DNA of 64,000 bases from Neisseria mucosa (GCF_013267835.1 NZ_CP053939.1:1302001-1366000), one strand, 5' to 3'. Shown: positions 38,276 to 49,189, counted from the stretch's first letter. A program made the numbers and translations. The notes: generated from the sequence alone by a model not told the origin.

Positions 38276-38302
38276 CAAAACAGCCTGCGCAAGGCAGGCT
38301 GT
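38276..38302 (-). terminator. Rho-independent terminator of azurin gene
   Basis: On the minus strand, ACAGCCTGC pairs with GCAGGCTGT around a five-base loop and T follows. It starts 23 bases past the azurin stop. Confidence 0.8.
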
Positions 38303-38324
38303 CTATTTTTAAGCTTAAAGCGGA

Positions 38325-38903
38325 TTAGTCAACCAAAGTAACTTTACCGTTCATCAAAGCACCGTGACCTGGGAAGGTACAAGCGAATTTGTATTCGCCG
38401 CCGGCCAATTTAGCAGGATCCAGAGTCAGAGAAGCTTCTTCGCCGCCGCCAACCAGTTTGGTGTGGGCAACAACGCGTGCGTCGTCAGGTTTAACGTAGT
38501 CAGTTGCAGCAGCACCGGCACCATCTTTGAAAATACCGTCCATGTCTTCGGCTTTACCGATGACGATGTTGTGACCCATGCTTTCTTTAGGTTGGGTACC
38601 GGTGTGTTTCAAAGTGATGGTGAATTCTTTACAAGCTTTGCTTACTTGGATTTCTTTAGTGTTAAACTGCATAGCGTCGTTGGCTTCAACAGTAGTTGCG
38701 CAGTTGCCGGCAGCAGGAGCGGCGGCAGCATCGGCCGGAGCAGCTTCAGAGGCAGGAGCGGCATCGGCAGGTGCAGTAGTTTCTGCAGGAGCAGCTTCAG
38801 AAGCAGCGGAAGCAGCAGGTGCTTCAGCAGGTTTTGCAGCTTCTTGAGAGCATGCAGCCAAGCCGATAACGGCAGCGGAAATCAGAGCCAGATAAGCTTT
38901 CAT
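38325..38903 (-). CDS. laz: Lipid-modified azurin (H.8 antigen type)
   Basis: The 192-residue copper protein has a lipoprotein signal ending G-L-A-A-C. An Ala/Glu/Pro-rich low-complexity region of about 45 residues follows (AAPAET-like repeats, the H.8 epitope region). A full azurin domain at about 66-192 has the type-1 copper ligands: the His in S-M-G-H-N and the [10 protein letters not shown] cluster. It carries electrons at the outer membrane face of the periplasm, for example to nitrite or peroxide reductases, and protects against copper and peroxide. The repeat region is prone to length change. Confidence 0.93.
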   Translation of the reverse strand: MKAYLALISAAVIGLAACSQEAAKPAEAPAASAASEAAPAETTAPADAAPASEAAPADAAAAPAAGNCATTVEANDAMQFNTKEIQVSKACKEFTITLKHTGTQPKESMGHNIVIGKAEDMDGIFKDGAGAAATDYVKPDDARVVAHTKLVGGGEEASLTLDPAKLAGGEYKFACTFPGHGALMNGKVTLVD

Positions 38904-39194
38904 TGATGTATCTCCTAATGATGAGAGTCTTGTTAAGTTCTATTAATAGAACCCGCGCGAATATATTAACAAAGGCAAATACCAGACTTAAACTTATTCA
39001 CGCAGAGCGATAAGAAATTCAGGCGTTATTTTGCTATAAACTTCGCACGAAATCAAAGTTTCAGGCCAAGTTTACATCAGTTTACCTAAAAGAAAACAGT
39101 TACTGTTTAGGTCGTATTTCTTTAGTATTAGATGCTATCGGTCAAATGAAATAAGTTTTAACATTTATTAACCATAATCTCATTCGGCATGATT

Positions 39195-39617
39195 TTAGCG
39201 GCTGTGCTTGCGTACCAATTCTGCCAATGCCGCCGCCAATTCGGGATGTTTGCCTTCCAATTTGGCTGCCGCCTCATCGAAACTGTCTAAAGCTGCCTCG
39301 CTCAATCGCAAACTATTGGTTTTCGGCTGAGCCGGAGGCTTGGGGACTACCCTGACCACCACTTCCCTCACGCCTGCATGCAATGTTTGCAACTTGGGCA
39401 GCATGGCGGGCAGGATCATTTTTAAACGCGAAGCAGCCATATTGTTGGCGGCAAGCAAGACCAATCTTCCGTCTTCTACGCAGGCCGTCTGAAAATGCGG
39501 ATGCAGGTTGGCCGGCAAAACCGTTTTGATTTTTGTATCCAATTTCCGCCATTGTTGCGATTGTTGCAACAAGCCCGCCAATAAATGATCGCGCTTGCCT
39601 AATTGTGCTAAATCCAT
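39195..39617 (-). CDS. DciA/DUF721 family protein
   Basis: The 140-residue protein begins MDLAQLGKRDHLLAGLLQQSQQWRKL. A DUF721-like central fold (HFQTACVEDGRLVLLAANNMAASRLKMI) and a helical C-terminal tail follow. DUF721 proteins include DciA, the ancestral loader or partner of DnaB helicase. A gene of this type divergent from or next to secA is common in beta-proteobacteria. A longer frame starts at 39713, but the family N-terminus supports 39617. An uptake sequence lies just before the start. Confidence 0.78.
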   Translation of the reverse strand: MDLAQLGKRDHLLAGLLQQSQQWRKLDTKIKTVLPANLHPHFQTACVEDGRLVLLAANNMAASRLKMILPAMLPKLQTLHAGVREVVVRVVPKPPAQPKTNSLRLSEAALDSFDEAAAKLEGKHPELAAALAELVRKHSR

Positions 39618-39720
39618 ATATTTCAGACGGCCTCTCAGTAAATTAACCAAACAATTACAATTGAAATACAGCAAAACCGCCTTTATTTCAAACAGCATTA
39701 CCGCGTTATACAAGCGCTTG

Positions 39721-39729
39721 TGTTAAAAT
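39721..39729 (+). promoter_or_regulatory. Probable extended -10 of secA
   Basis: TGTTAAAAT gives TG-n plus TAAAAT 42 bases before the secA start. The -35 is poor, as is usual with an extended -10. Confidence 0.45.
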
Positions 39730-39771
39730 CCCAGTTTCGCCCACTATTATATCAAGGCGCAGGAATTATTC

Positions 39772-42525
39772 ATGCTGACAAACATTGCTAAGAAAATCTT
39801 CGGCAGCCGCAACGACCGCCTGCTGAAACAATATCGTAAATCCGTTGCCAAAATCAACGCGCTTGAGAAACAAATGCAGGCCTTGAGCGATGCAGAACTG
39901 CAAGCTAAAACAGCCGAATTCAAACAACGTCTCGCCGACGGACAAAGCCTGGACGACATCTTGGTCGAAGCCTTTGCCGTCTGCCGCGAGGCATCCCGCC
40001 GCGTATTGGGCATGCGCCACTTCGATGTACAGCTGATCGGCGGTATGGTCCTGCACCATGGCAAAATCGCCGAAATGCGTACCGGTGAAGGTAAAACATT
40101 GGTGGCTACCCTTGCCGTTTACCTGAATGCATTGTCAGGAAAAGGTGTACACGTCGTTACCGTCAATGACTACCTCGCCTCCCGTGACGCAGGCATTATG
40201 GAGCCGTTGTACAATTTCTTAGGCTTGAGCGTCGGCGTGATCGTAGCCGATTTGCAACCTTTCGAACGCCAAACCGCTTACGGTGCCGACATTACTTACG
40301 GCACCAACAACGAATTCGGCTTCGACTACCTGCGCGACAATATGGTGACTGACCAATACGACAAAGTTCAGCGCGAATTGAACTTTGCCGTTGTCGACGA
40401 AGTGGACTCCATTTTGATCGACGAAGCGCGTACGCCGCTGATTATTTCCGGCCAGGCAGATGACAACATCCAGCTCTACCGCGTGATGGATGCTGTTCCG
40501 GCCCACCTTATCCGCCAAGAAACCGAAGAAGGCGAAGGCGATTACTGGGTAGATGAAAAAGCACACCAAGTTATTCTGAGCGAAGCCGGTCACGAACACG
40601 CCGAGCAAATCCTGACCCAAATGGGCTTATTGCAGGAAAACGACTCGCTCTACTCTGCCGCCAATATCTCCCTGATGCACCACCTCATGGCGGCATTGCG
40701 TGCACACACCCTGTTCCACAAAGACCAACACTACGTCATTCAAGACGGCGAAATCGTGATTGTAGACGAGTTCACAGGCCGTCTGATGGCCGGCCGCCGT
40801 TGGTCCGAAGGCTTGCACCAAGCTGTTGAAGCCAAAGAAGGCGTAGAAATCAAACGCGAAAACCAAACGCTTGCCTCCATTACCTTCCAAAACTACTTCC
40901 GCCTGTACAGCAAACTGTCCGGCATGACCGGTACGGCCGACACCGAAGCCTTCGAGTTCCAAAGCATTTACAACCTCGAAACCGTCATCATCCCGACCAA
41001 CCGTCCGGTACAACGTAAAGACTTCAACGACCAAATCTTCCGCTCGGCCGAAGAAAAATTTGAAGCCGTTGTCAAAGACATCGCCGAATGTCACAAAAAC
41101 GGCCAACCGGTTTTGGTCGGTACCACCAGCATCGAAAACTCCGAACTGGTTTCCCGTTTGTTACACGAAGCCGGTCTGCCACATAACGTCCTCAACGCCA
41201 AAGAACACGAGCGCGAGGCATTGATTGTGGCCCAAGCCGGTAAAGTCGGCGCAATTACCGTTGCCACCAACATGGCCGGCCGCGGTACCGATATTGTCTT
41301 GGGCGGCAACCTCAAACATCAAATCGAAGCCATCCACGCCGATGAAACCCTGAGCGAACAGCAAAAACAAGCGCAAATTTCCGCCCTTGAAAGCGGTTGG
41401 CAAACCGAACACGACCAAGTTGTGGCCGCAGGCGGTTTGCACATTATCGGTACGGAACGCCACGAAAGCCGCCGTATCGACAACCAATTACGCGGTCGTG
41501 CAGGCCGTCAGGGCGACCCCGGCTCCAGCCGTTTCTATCTGTCGTTTGAAGACCCATTGCTGCGCCTCTTCGCACTCGACCGTGCCGCCGCCATCCTCAA
41601 CCGCCTGGCACCCGAGCGCGGCGTTGCCATCGAACACGGCCTGCTGACCCGTCAAATCGAAGGCGCGCAACGTAAAGTCGAAGGCCGCAACTTCGATATG
41701 CGTAAACAGGTTTTGGAATACGATGACGTTGCCAACGACCAACGTAAAGTGATTTACCATCAACGCAACGAAATCCTGACAACTAAAGACGTCAGCGATT
41801 TGACCCGCGAAATCCGCGCCGACGTTATCAGCGACTTGGTTGATTACCACATTCCGCCTGACAGCATGGAAGAGCAATGGGACATTCCGGCACTTGAGCA
41901 CCAACTTGCCGCCGATTTCCGCCTGCATGTCGATATTAAAGGCTGGTTGAAAGAAGACAGCACTTTGGACAACCAAGACATTAAAGAGCGTCTCATCAAA
42001 CGCATCGAAGACGAATATGCCGAGAAAGTCGAATTGGTCGGCAAACAAGCCATGTCGGATTTCGAACGCAACGTTATGCTGCAAGTTATCGACAACCAAT
42101 GGCGCGAACACCTCGCCGCCATGGACTACCTGCGCCAAGGCATCCATCTACGCAGCTATGCTCAGAAAAATCCGAAACAAGAATACAAACGTGAAGCTTT
42201 CATCATGTTTGAAAACCTGTGGCGCAGCATCAAACAAAACATTGCCGCTTTGCTGACTGCCGTTCAAATCGAGCGCAACAGCGAATACGACCACACTGCC
42301 GCACAAAGCGTCAGTGATGTTCAAACCGTCCACTCCGACGCGCCCGATATGGAAGAATTGCTCGGCCAATCGCAAACCGATTTGGTGACCGAAGCATTCG
42401 ATCCTGACGGTACCGACTTCAGCCCTGAAGCACTTGCTCAAAACGGCCTGATTGTTCACCGCAACGATCCTTGCCCTTGCGGCAGCGGCCTGAAATACAA
42501 ACAGTGCCACGGTAAATTGAACTAA
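39772..42525 (+). CDS. secA: Protein translocase ATPase SecA
   Basis: The 917-residue protein is typical length. Nucleotide-binding fold 1 has Walker A M-R-T-G-E-G-K-T at 102-109 and V-V-D-E-V-D in the DEAD position. The preprotein cross-linking domain spans about 225-370. NBF2 carries [10 protein letters not shown] and [11 protein letters not shown]. The C-terminal helical domain ends in the zinc/SecB-binding motif N-D-P-C-P-C-G-S-G then K-Y-K-Q-C-H-G. It drives export through SecYEG. Downstream lies a long uptake-sequence terminator. Confidence 0.98.
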   Translation: MLTNIAKKIFGSRNDRLLKQYRKSVAKINALEKQMQALSDAELQAKTAEFKQRLADGQSLDDILVEAFAVCREASRRVLGMRHFDVQLIGGMVLHHGKIAEMRTGEGKTLVATLAVYLNALSGKGVHVVTVNDYLASRDAGIMEPLYNFLGLSVGVIVADLQPFERQTAYGADITYGTNNEFGFDYLRDNMVTDQYDKVQRELNFAVVDEVDSILIDEARTPLIISGQADDNIQLYRVMDAVPAHLIRQETEEGEGDYWVDEKAHQVILSEAGHEHAEQILTQMGLLQENDSLYSAANISLMHHLMAALRAHTLFHKDQHYVIQDGEIVIVDEFTGRLMAGRRWSEGLHQAVEAKEGVEIKRENQTLASITFQNYFRLYSKLSGMTGTADTEAFEFQSIYNLETVIIPTNRPVQRKDFNDQIFRSAEEKFEAVVKDIAECHKNGQPVLVGTTSIENSELVSRLLHEAGLPHNVLNAKEHEREALIVAQAGKVGAITVATNMAGRGTDIVLGGNLKHQIEAIHADETLSEQQKQAQISALESGWQTEHDQVVAAGGLHIIGTERHESRRIDNQLRGRAGRQGDPGSSRFYLSFEDPLLRLFALDRAAAILNRLAPERGVAIEHGLLTRQIEGAQRKVEGRNFDMRKQVLEYDDVANDQRKVIYHQRNEILTTKDVSDLTREIRADVISDLVDYHIPPDSMEEQWDIPALEHQLAADFRLHVDIKGWLKEDSTLDNQDIKERLIKRIEDEYAEKVELVGKQAMSDFERNVMLQVIDNQWREHLAAMDYLRQGIHLRSYAQKNPKQEYKREAFIMFENLWRSIKQNIAALLTAVQIERNSEYDHTAAQSVSDVQTVHSDAPDMEELLGQSQTDLVTEAFDPDGTDFSPEALAQNGLIVHRNDPCPCGSGLKYKQCHGKLN

Positions 42526-42539
42526 GCAGTCAATTCAAA

Positions 42540-42601
42540 AGGCCGTCTGAACAGTGAAACGAGAATCTTTGATTTCGTTCTCACGTCTGTTCAGACGGCC
42601 T
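42540..42601 (+). terminator. Long paired uptake-sequence terminator after secA
   Basis: AGGCCGTCTGAACA and its complement enclose 34 bases that themselves pair (GAGAA with TTCTC), giving a long hairpin. Only a weak T-run follows. Confidence 0.7.
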
Positions 42602-42653
42602 GAGAATTATCCAAACAAAAAATTTCCAAACCCAATTTCAAAAGAGTATCCCT

Positions 42654-43754
42654 ATGGCAGGCAATACTTTCGGACAAATCTTTACCGTTACCACTTTCGG
42701 CGAAAGCCACGGCGCAGGCTTGGGCTGCATCATCGACGGCTGCCCGCCCGGATTAGAATTGAGCGAAGCGGATATCCAGTTTGACCTTGACCGCCGCAAA
42801 CCCGGCACCAGCCGCCACGTTACCCAACGCCGCGAAGCCGACCAAGTCGAAATCCTCTCCGGCGTATTTGAAGGCAAAACCACCGGCACCCCCATCGCCC
42901 TCCTGATCCGTAATACCGACCAACGCAGCAAAGACTATGGCAATATCGCCACCAGTTTCCGTCCCGGACACGCCGATTACACCTACTGGCACAAATACGG
43001 CACACGCGACTACCGCGGCGGCGGTAGAAGTTCCGCCCGCGAAACCGCCGCACGTGTTGCCGCCGGAGCAGTCGCTAAAAAATGGCTGAAAGAAAAATTC
43101 GGCACGGAAATTACCGCCTACGTTACCCAAGTAGGCGAAAAAGAAATCCAGTTTGAAGGTTACGAATATATTTCCCAAAATCCTTTTTTTGCCGCCAACC
43201 AAAGCCAAATTGAGGACTTGGAAAACTATATGGACAGCGTGCGCAAAGCATTGGACTCTGTCGGCGCGAAACTGCATATCGAAGCGGTTAATGTCCCCGT
43301 CAGCTTGGGCGAACCTGTTTTTGACCGCCTCGATGCAGAAATTGCCTATGCCATGATGGGCATTAATGCCGTCAAAGGTGTAGAAATCGGCGCGGGTTTT
43401 GATAGCGTAACGCAACGCGGCAGCGAGCACGGCGACGAGCTCACGCCACAAGGCTTTCTATCCAACCACTCAGGCGGCATCTTGGGCGGCATCAGCACCG
43501 GGCAAGACATTCATGTGAATATTGCCATCAAACCGACCAGCTCCATCGCCACACCGCGCCGCAGCATCGATATAGAAGGCAATCCTGTCGAGCTTGCCAC
43601 ACACGGCCGCCACGACCCCTGCGTCGGATTACGCGCTGCTCCGATTGCCGAAGCCATGCTGGCATTGGTATTGATTGACCACGCCTTACGCCATCGTGCA
43701 CAAAATGCCGATGTACAGGTCAATACACCGGACATCGCCAAACTGGGAAAATAA
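42654..43754 (+). CDS. aroC: Chorismate synthase
   Basis: The 366-residue protein has all three family signatures: G-E-S-H-G-x-G-L-G-C near 16-25, the [16 protein letters not shown] region near 124-139, and [16 protein letters not shown] near 316-331. It converts EPSP to chorismate with reduced FMN, the last common aromatic step. The start is supported by AAAGAG upstream and a normal [21 protein letters not shown]-terminus. Confidence 0.97.
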   Translation: MAGNTFGQIFTVTTFGESHGAGLGCIIDGCPPGLELSEADIQFDLDRRKPGTSRHVTQRREADQVEILSGVFEGKTTGTPIALLIRNTDQRSKDYGNIATSFRPGHADYTYWHKYGTRDYRGGGRSSARETAARVAAGAVAKKWLKEKFGTEITAYVTQVGEKEIQFEGYEYISQNPFFAANQSQIEDLENYMDSVRKALDSVGAKLHIEAVNVPVSLGEPVFDRLDAEIAYAMMGINAVKGVEIGAGFDSVTQRGSEHGDELTPQGFLSNHSGGILGGISTGQDIHVNIAIKPTSSIATPRRSIDIEGNPVELATHGRHDPCVGLRAAPIAEAMLALVLIDHALRHRAQNADVQVNTPDIAKLGK

Positions 43755-43871
43755 CCGTTTATTTCTGAATATTCTCAGAAAAATTTAGCCAAATCACAGT
43801 CTTTATACTACAATAGCACCTTATTGCCGTATGAAGAAAATACGGATTTAGATTAGAGGAATACAACCGCA

Positions 43872-44312
43872 ATGGCACAAGAAACCGCTTTGGGCGCTGC
43901 ACTGAAATCTGCCGTCCAAACCATGAGCAAGAAAAAACAAACAGACATGATTGCCGACCACATTTACGGCAAATATGATGTGTTCAAACGATTCAAACCG
44001 TTGGCTGTCGGCATCGACCAAGATTTGGTTGCCGCCCTGCCCCAATACGATCCTGCACTGATTGCACGCGTACTGGCCAACCACTGCCGCCGCCCACGCT
44101 ATCTGAAAGCCTTGGCCCGCGGCGGCAAACGTTTCGACCTAAACAACCGCTTCAAAGGCGAAGTCAGCGCAGAAGAGCAAACCATCGCCCAACAGCATCC
44201 TGCCGTTCAACAGGCATTGGCTGCACAAGCCGAACGCCAAGCCGCTAAAGCTGCCGCTGAAGCAGAAGTGGCCCCTACTCAAGCTGAGGAGACCAACAAC
44301 GCTGCTGAATAA
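43872..44312 (+). CDS. proQ: ProQ/FinO domain RNA chaperone
   Basis: This 146-residue minimal ProQ is mainly a FinO domain at about 15-115: F-K-P-L-A-V-G-I-D-Q-D-L, the R-V-L-A-N-H-C-R-R-P-R-Y-L-K-A-L helix and G-x-x-R-F-D-L-N. A short Ala/Glu tail follows, with no C-terminal Tudor-like domain as in E. coli. It binds structured sRNAs and mRNA 3' ends globally. A strong terminator follows. Confidence 0.9.
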   Translation: MAQETALGAALKSAVQTMSKKKQTDMIADHIYGKYDVFKRFKPLAVGIDQDLVAALPQYDPALIARVLANHCRRPRYLKALARGGKRFDLNNRFKGEVSAEEQTIAQQHPAVQQALAAQAERQAAKAAAEAEVAPTQAEETNNAAE

Positions 44313-44354
44313 TGTTCAGACGGCCTGATAAGGCTTGCACTAAATAAATAGAGA

Positions 44355-44401
44355 CCCCAATTCAATACGACATCTTTAACGTCGATGAATTGGGGCTTTT
44401 T
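44355..44401 (+). terminator. Rho-independent terminator after proQ
   Basis: CCCCAATTCA and TGAATTGGGG form a 10-bp stem with an inner CGAC/GTCG helix, followed by CTTTTTTATT. Confidence 0.85.
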
Positions 44402-44610
44402 TATTGCCTTAACCTTATAGTGGACTGATTAAAAATAACTTTGTTTGCCCTCACTAAGCCAAGTTTTGAAACCAAAAATCTTTTCTAAAATATTCCCAAT
44501 AAGGTATTTCTCTATCATCTTGATTATTCTTGTATCAGTTCAAACATTGAAAAGCATGATTTATGCATCTCTAAAACAAACTGAAAACTACCCCTTATAA
44601 AGATAAGCAA
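44402..44610. other. AT-rich intergenic stretch with possible Correia-type end
   Basis: TATAGTGGACTGATTAAAAAT at about 44416 resembles the terminal bases of Correia repeats (TATAGTGGATTAA...), but no matching inverted end was found nearby, so this may be a remnant or chance. Nothing else is recognisable between the proQ terminator and the pit terminator. Confidence 0.3.
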
Positions 44611-44646
44611 AGACCGTCTGAAATCTATCTTTCAGACGGCCTTTTT
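44611..44646 (-). terminator. Paired uptake-sequence terminator after pit
   Basis: An imperfect AGACCGTCTGAAA faces TTTCAGACGGCCT; the stem has one mismatch. It lies 16 bases beyond the pit stop. Confidence 0.75.
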
Positions 44647-44661
44647 CAATCAAGCACTCAG

Positions 44662-46236
44662 TTAAAACACGGCTTGCAAAACCAAATAGCTGACAACAGA
44701 CAAAACGGCAGCGGCAGGCAAGGTAATGACCCAAGCAAGGCCGATCGGTTTCATCAATTTCCAGTTGGCATTGCGGTTAACCAAACCGATACCCAAAACT
44801 GCACCCACCAAGATATGAGTACTGGAAACAGGCAAGCCCATAAATGATGCGGCCATCACGACGGCGGCGGCAGAAAGCTCTGCAGAAAAACCTGACGCAG
44901 GGTGCATTTCCGCCAAGCTGGTCCCTACGGTTTTAATCACTTCTTTACCGACAAACCACAAACCGACGATCAAAGCGATACCGAAAGTCAACATGGCAAT
45001 CGGCGGCACGGCGTTTTGAGCAGTAATGCTGTTGGTACGCAGCACATCCATAATCGCGGCAAACGGACCAATCGCATTGGCAATATCGTTCGCACCATGG
45101 CTGAATGCGAAACCGCAAGCGGTAAACACCTGCATCCATGAGAACATTTGGAAAGTCGATTTATCCAAATCTTTGCGTTTCAAACTTTTGGCAAATACAA
45201 ACGTACCCATCCAAATAGCCGCACCGATCATGAAAATGGTCAGGAAGCTGTTGACATTGCTCATGCCCAAATGCAGATTTTTCAGACCTTTGAAAATCAA
45301 CATGGCCGCAATCATCATACCGCCGACAGAGGCAATAAACGGCACCCAGGAATGCAGGGCTTTGTAAGAATCCACTTCGCCCTTACGGCTGTCAAAGCGG
45401 TATAGGCCGCGATAATACTCAGACTGCAACTCTTCGGGATCAAAGTCCGGCTCATCATAAATTTGGGCATCGTGCGCCATTTTAGTGGCGTATTCGACTT
45501 TTTCAGATTCACTCAAGGCCTCAAAAAACTGGCGGTGCTCTTCTTTATAGGCTTTCTTCTCCAGTTTGATGCCTTTCAGCGTATTGCCGGCCCAAGAGTT
45601 GTAATCCAAAACATTTTTCTTGATTCGTGAAAACAACAGATAGGAAACGATGCCGCCCAAAACCGGGGACAAAATCCAAGACAAGGCAATCTCACCCAAT
45701 TTATCCCACTGAATCAATGCAACGGAATCTACGCCGTTTAACGTCGCCATGCACAATGCACTACCGACAATACCGCCGATAATGGCATGCGTCGTTGAGA
45801 CAGGAAGGCCTTTGTGCGAGGCAAAAAGCAGCCACAATGCCGCAGCCAAAAGCGCAGACATCATAATAAAGACAAACTGCATCGGATCCAAATGCATCGC
45901 ATTCAAATCGACAATACCCTTGCGGATGGTATCTGTTACCTCGCCGCCGGCAATCACTGCGCCGCTGACTTCAAATACCGCCGCAATCAGCAAAGCTTGC
46001 GGAATGGTCAATGTGCCGGAGCCGACACTTGTACCGAAAGAGTTGGCAATATCGTTACCGCCCACATTAAACGCCATGAAGACGCCGAAAAAGGTGGCAA
46101 GGATAAACAGGCCGGAATGGTTGTAATGGGTATAACCTAGGCCCCAATAAATAAAATAGCCGACCATGCTCACAAGCATAGCGGCGAAAGCCGTATTAAT
46201 CAGCTTCAAGTTCGCACTCGACTGAGTTTGAGCCAT
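44662..46236 (-). CDS. pit: Inorganic phosphate transporter, PiT family
   Basis: The 524-residue membrane protein carries the duplicated PiT signature: G-G-N-D-I-A-N-S-F-G-T near 58-68 and G-A-N-D-I-A-N-A-I-G-P in the second half. S-T-T-H-A-I-I-G-G and S-S-T-H-I-L-V-G-A accompany each. A cytoplasmic loop of about 110 residues lies between the halves. It imports phosphate (as metal phosphate) with protons. The start at 46236 is favoured by AAAGGAAA; an in-frame ATG eight codons upstream overlaps the ribosome site. Confidence 0.93.
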   Translation of the reverse strand: MAQTQSSANLKLINTAFAAMLVSMVGYFIYWGLGYTHYNHSGLFILATFFGVFMAFNVGGNDIANSFGTSVGSGTLTIPQALLIAAVFEVSGAVIAGGEVTDTIRKGIVDLNAMHLDPMQFVFIMMSALLAAALWLLFASHKGLPVSTTHAIIGGIVGSALCMATLNGVDSVALIQWDKLGEIALSWILSPVLGGIVSYLLFSRIKKNVLDYNSWAGNTLKGIKLEKKAYKEEHRQFFEALSESEKVEYATKMAHDAQIYDEPDFDPEELQSEYYRGLYRFDSRKGEVDSYKALHSWVPFIASVGGMMIAAMLIFKGLKNLHLGMSNVNSFLTIFMIGAAIWMGTFVFAKSLKRKDLDKSTFQMFSWMQVFTACGFAFSHGANDIANAIGPFAAIMDVLRTNSITAQNAVPPIAMLTFGIALIVGLWFVGKEVIKTVGTSLAEMHPASGFSAELSAAAVVMAASFMGLPVSSTHILVGAVLGIGLVNRNANWKLMKPIGLAWVITLPAAAVLSVVSYLVLQAVF

Positions 46237-46389
46237 GGAAAGTTTCCTTTTGGAAAACATGTTGAGTCGCGCTATTTTAACCTCTTTGTAATCTTTCTTG
46301 CACCAACTATTTACATTAAATGCCGAAATTCCCGTAAAAACGTCAAAAGGCGTTAAAATGTCGTTTTACCTTCTCTTTCTGTAACCGAA

Positions 46390-47493
46390 ATGCAACCCCA
46401 ATACTATATCGGCATCATGTCCGGAACCAGCATGGACGGTGCCGATGCCGTACTGATTCAAATGCAGGGTAAACAATGGCAACGCGCCGTCGCCCATAGC
46501 TTTCTACCCTATTCAGACGGCCTGCGCCAAGAATTGTTGGCACTGCAAGACATAGGCGAAAATGAATTGCACAGAAGCAATATCCTGGCGCAAACACTCA
46601 GCCGCCTATACGCCCAAACCGTACAGCAACTGTTGACAGAGCAAAACCTGTCTGCCAAAGACATTACCGCAATCGGCTGCCACGGACAAACCATCCGCCA
46701 CGCGCCTGAACACGGTTACAGCATTCAACTGGTCAACCTCCCCCTATTGGCCGAGCTGACCGGCATCTTCACGGTCGGAGACTTCCGCAGCCGCGACCTT
46801 GCCTGCAACGGCCAAGGTGCGCCCCTCGTCCCAGCCTTTCACGAAGCGCTGTTTCGAGACGTAAATGAAACCCGTGCCGTACTTAATATTGGCGGCATTT
46901 CCAATATCAGTATCCTCCCGCCCGACGGCCCTTCTTTCGGCTTCGATACCGGACCCGGCAATATGTTGATGGATGCATGGATGCAACATATTTGGCAGCA
47001 GTCTTACGACAAAAATGGGGAAAAAGCCGCACAAGGCGAAATCCTCCCTGACCTGCTCGCTTCCCTGCTCGACCATCCTTACTTCAGCCGCCCCTATCCG
47101 AAAAGTACAGGCCGAGAGTTGTTTTCCCTAAGCTGGCTTCAAGGCCGTCTGAAAGGTGATGAAAAGCCGGAAGACGTCATGCGCACATTGGTCTTTTATA
47201 CCGCACAAACCATTTTTGACGCGACCAAACAAGCTGCCCCGGCGATTCATCATCTTTATATCTGCGGCGGCGGCATCCGCAATCCGGTTTTGATGCAAGA
47301 CTTGGAAACCCTGTTTTCTCCCGACACCCAATTGCACAGCACAGCCAAGCTCCATCTTGACCCGCAATGGGTCGAAGCCGCCGCTTTTGCCTGGCTTGCC
47401 GCCTGTTGGTGCAATCAAGTTCCGAGCAATCCCCACCATGCGACCGGCGCACATTCACACCGAATTTTAGGCTCTGGACATTACGGCAACTAA
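46390..47493 (+). CDS. anmK: Anhydro-N-acetylmuramic acid kinase
   Basis: The 367-residue ASKHA-fold kinase has the phosphate loop I-G-I-M-S-G-T-S-M-D-G-A-D at about 7-19, G-C-H-G-Q-T near 97-102, L-N-I-G-G-I-S-N near 172-179, F-D-T-G-P-G-N near 192-198 and C-G-G-G-I-R-N-P near 296-303. It phosphorylates and opens 1,6-anhydro-MurNAc during peptidoglycan recycling. The first residues MQPQYYIG fit the family. Confidence 0.95.
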   Translation: MQPQYYIGIMSGTSMDGADAVLIQMQGKQWQRAVAHSFLPYSDGLRQELLALQDIGENELHRSNILAQTLSRLYAQTVQQLLTEQNLSAKDITAIGCHGQTIRHAPEHGYSIQLVNLPLLAELTGIFTVGDFRSRDLACNGQGAPLVPAFHEALFRDVNETRAVLNIGGISNISILPPDGPSFGFDTGPGNMLMDAWMQHIWQQSYDKNGEKAAQGEILPDLLASLLDHPYFSRPYPKSTGRELFSLSWLQGRLKGDEKPEDVMRTLVFYTAQTIFDATKQAAPAIHHLYICGGGIRNPVLMQDLETLFSPDTQLHSTAKLHLDPQWVEAAAFAWLAACWCNQVPSNPHHATGAHSHRILGSGHYGN

Positions 47494-47508
47494 AGTCGGA
47501 TAAATAAA

Positions 47509-47538
47509 AAGGCCGTCTGAACATTTTCAGACGGCCTT
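47509..47538. terminator. Paired uptake-sequence terminator, anmK/TerC gene
   Basis: AAGGCCGTCTGAA and its complement form a 13-bp stem with a four-base loop between convergent genes. Confidence 0.85.
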
Positions 47539-47560
47539 ATCTATATTAATTAGCCTCTAC

Positions 47561-49120
47561 TTATTCTTCTTCCGGCAAACGGTTGATTTTCACACGGGCA
47601 ATCCGTTGTCCGTCCTTCTCGACCACTTCAAAACGCCAACCGTGATAATTGATAAAATCGCCTACATCAGGAATACTTTGCAACTCTTCCATAATTAAGC
47701 CGGCAACGGTATGAAAGTCAGCGTCTTCCTCTTGGGCAGGCAGACTTAATTGAGAAGCCAATTCCACATACTCCAATGCACCATCCACAGACAGCGTTTC
47801 ATCCTGACTGGCTGGAGCAGCCTCTTCTTCCTCACGCTCGAATTCCTCGGGGAATTCACCGGCAATGGTTTCCAACAAATCTTTCATGGTCACCATACCC
47901 AACACCGCGCCAAATTCATCCACCACCAAGGCATAATCCGCGCTGCTTTGACGGAACAATTCAATCGCATTCAACGCCGTCGTACTGTCCGGCAAAATCA
48001 ACGGCTGGCGCAAGGCCGTCTGAATATTGATTTCTCCCGATTCAAGCAGCTGGTTCAGCAAATCTTTTTTACTGATATAGCCCAAAGGCTCATCTACACC
48101 TGCCTTACCGACAACCAACAAACGGCTATACGGCGTATTTTTCAACTGCGCATTTTGTTCTTCCCGACTTTGGGAAATATCCAATTTCTCGATTTCCCGA
48201 CGCGGAATCATCACACCCATAATCGGACGCTCCGCCAAAGTCAGCACGCTGCGAATCATGGATTTTTCGTTTTCTTCAAAATGCTCGTCATCGCCGCCAT
48301 TATCGCCTGCTTTTGCCAAAATGCTTTCGCGGATACCCATCATGCCCAACACATTTTCAGCGGTGCGCTTACGCCAAGAGGTACTGATGTAGTCATTTTT
48401 GCGGGCATTCTTTTGCGAAACCTGATTAAACAGTTCGATCAAAATCGAGAAGCCGATCGCCGCATACAAATAGCCTTTCGGAATATGGAAATGGAAGGCT
48501 TCCGCAATCAGGCTGAAACCAATCATCAACAAGAAACCCAAACACAACATCACAACGGTCGGATGCTTGTCCACAAAGGCAGTCAACAGTTTGCTGGCAG
48601 AAATCATCACCGTCATCGCCACAACCACTGCACCCATTGCCACCACAATATGATCCACCATCGCCACTGCCGTAATAACAGAATCGATAGAAAAAACCGC
48701 ATCCAAAATCAAGATTTGCGCCACAACGCCCCAAAAGGAAGAATGCTTCTTCTGCCCTTCAGCAACAGCAAATTGATTGTGGCCTTCAAGGCGCTCGTGC
48801 AGCTCGGTAGTCGCTTTATAAAGCAGGAAAATACCGCCGGCAAACATAATCATGTCTTTGCCGGAAATCTCCAAGCCGCCTAACTCAAACAAAGGCCGTG
48901 TCAGCGTCATGATGTGCGCCATGAAGCCCAACATGAAAATCCGAATAACGACAGCCAAACCCAAGCCCGTTATCCGCGCCCTATCCCGTTGCGACGGTTT
49001 GACCTTGTTTGCCAAAATCGCTACGAAAACAAGGTTATCAATACCTAAAACAACTTCCAAAACCAGAAGCGTGGCAAAGCCTATCCAAGTATGCGGCTCG
49101 GCCAACCAACTGAAATCCAT
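47561..49120 (-). CDS. TerC family membrane protein with CBS and CorC domains
   Basis: The 519-residue protein has an N-terminal TerC domain (about 1-220, seven helices) with the G-I-D-N-L-V-F-V and I-D-S-V-I-T-A acidic motifs. A linker is followed by a CBS pair at about 295-420 (MIPRREIEKLD; ALVVDEFGAVLGMVTMKDL). A CorC_HlyC domain at about 440-515 contains T-V-A-G-L-I-M-E-E-L. The plan is that of YoaE/YegH proteins. TerC proteins are implicated in Mn2+ or other metal export during loading of exported proteins (family knowledge). A structured leader lies upstream. Confidence 0.88.
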   Translation of the reverse strand: MDFSWLAEPHTWIGFATLLVLEVVLGIDNLVFVAILANKVKPSQRDRARITGLGLAVVIRIFMLGFMAHIMTLTRPLFELGGLEISGKDMIMFAGGIFLLYKATTELHERLEGHNQFAVAEGQKKHSSFWGVVAQILILDAVFSIDSVITAVAMVDHIVVAMGAVVVAMTVMISASKLLTAFVDKHPTVVMLCLGFLLMIGFSLIAEAFHFHIPKGYLYAAIGFSILIELFNQVSQKNARKNDYISTSWRKRTAENVLGMMGIRESILAKAGDNGGDDEHFEENEKSMIRSVLTLAERPIMGVMIPRREIEKLDISQSREEQNAQLKNTPYSRLLVVGKAGVDEPLGYISKKDLLNQLLESGEINIQTALRQPLILPDSTTALNAIELFRQSSADYALVVDEFGAVLGMVTMKDLLETIAGEFPEEFEREEEEAAPASQDETLSVDGALEYVELASQLSLPAQEEDADFHTVAGLIMEELQSIPDVGDFINYHGWRFEVVEKDGQRIARVKINRLPEEE

Positions 49121-49144
49121 AATGATTGCGTTCCTTTAAAATAC

Positions 49145-49182
49145 AAAAAGGCAGCCGTTCCGCTTAAAACGGACAGACTGCC
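49145..49182 (-). terminator. Intrinsic terminator in the TerC gene leader
   Basis: On the minus strand, GGCAG/CTGCC plus an inner CCG/CGG helix form a hairpin followed at once by TTTTTG. It lies between the promoter and the ribosome site, 30 bases before the start codon, so it can only act as an attenuator. Confidence 0.75.
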
Positions 49183-49189
49183 AAATTTC

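Noticed and set aside
44416..44436. Full Correia repeat
   Set aside because: Only one end-like sequence was seen, without a matching inverted end or the usual interior.
47750..48883. Long plus-strand open frame (377 codons) opposite the TerC gene
   Set aside because: The His/Arg/Gln-rich composition and lack of a start context mark it as a shadow.
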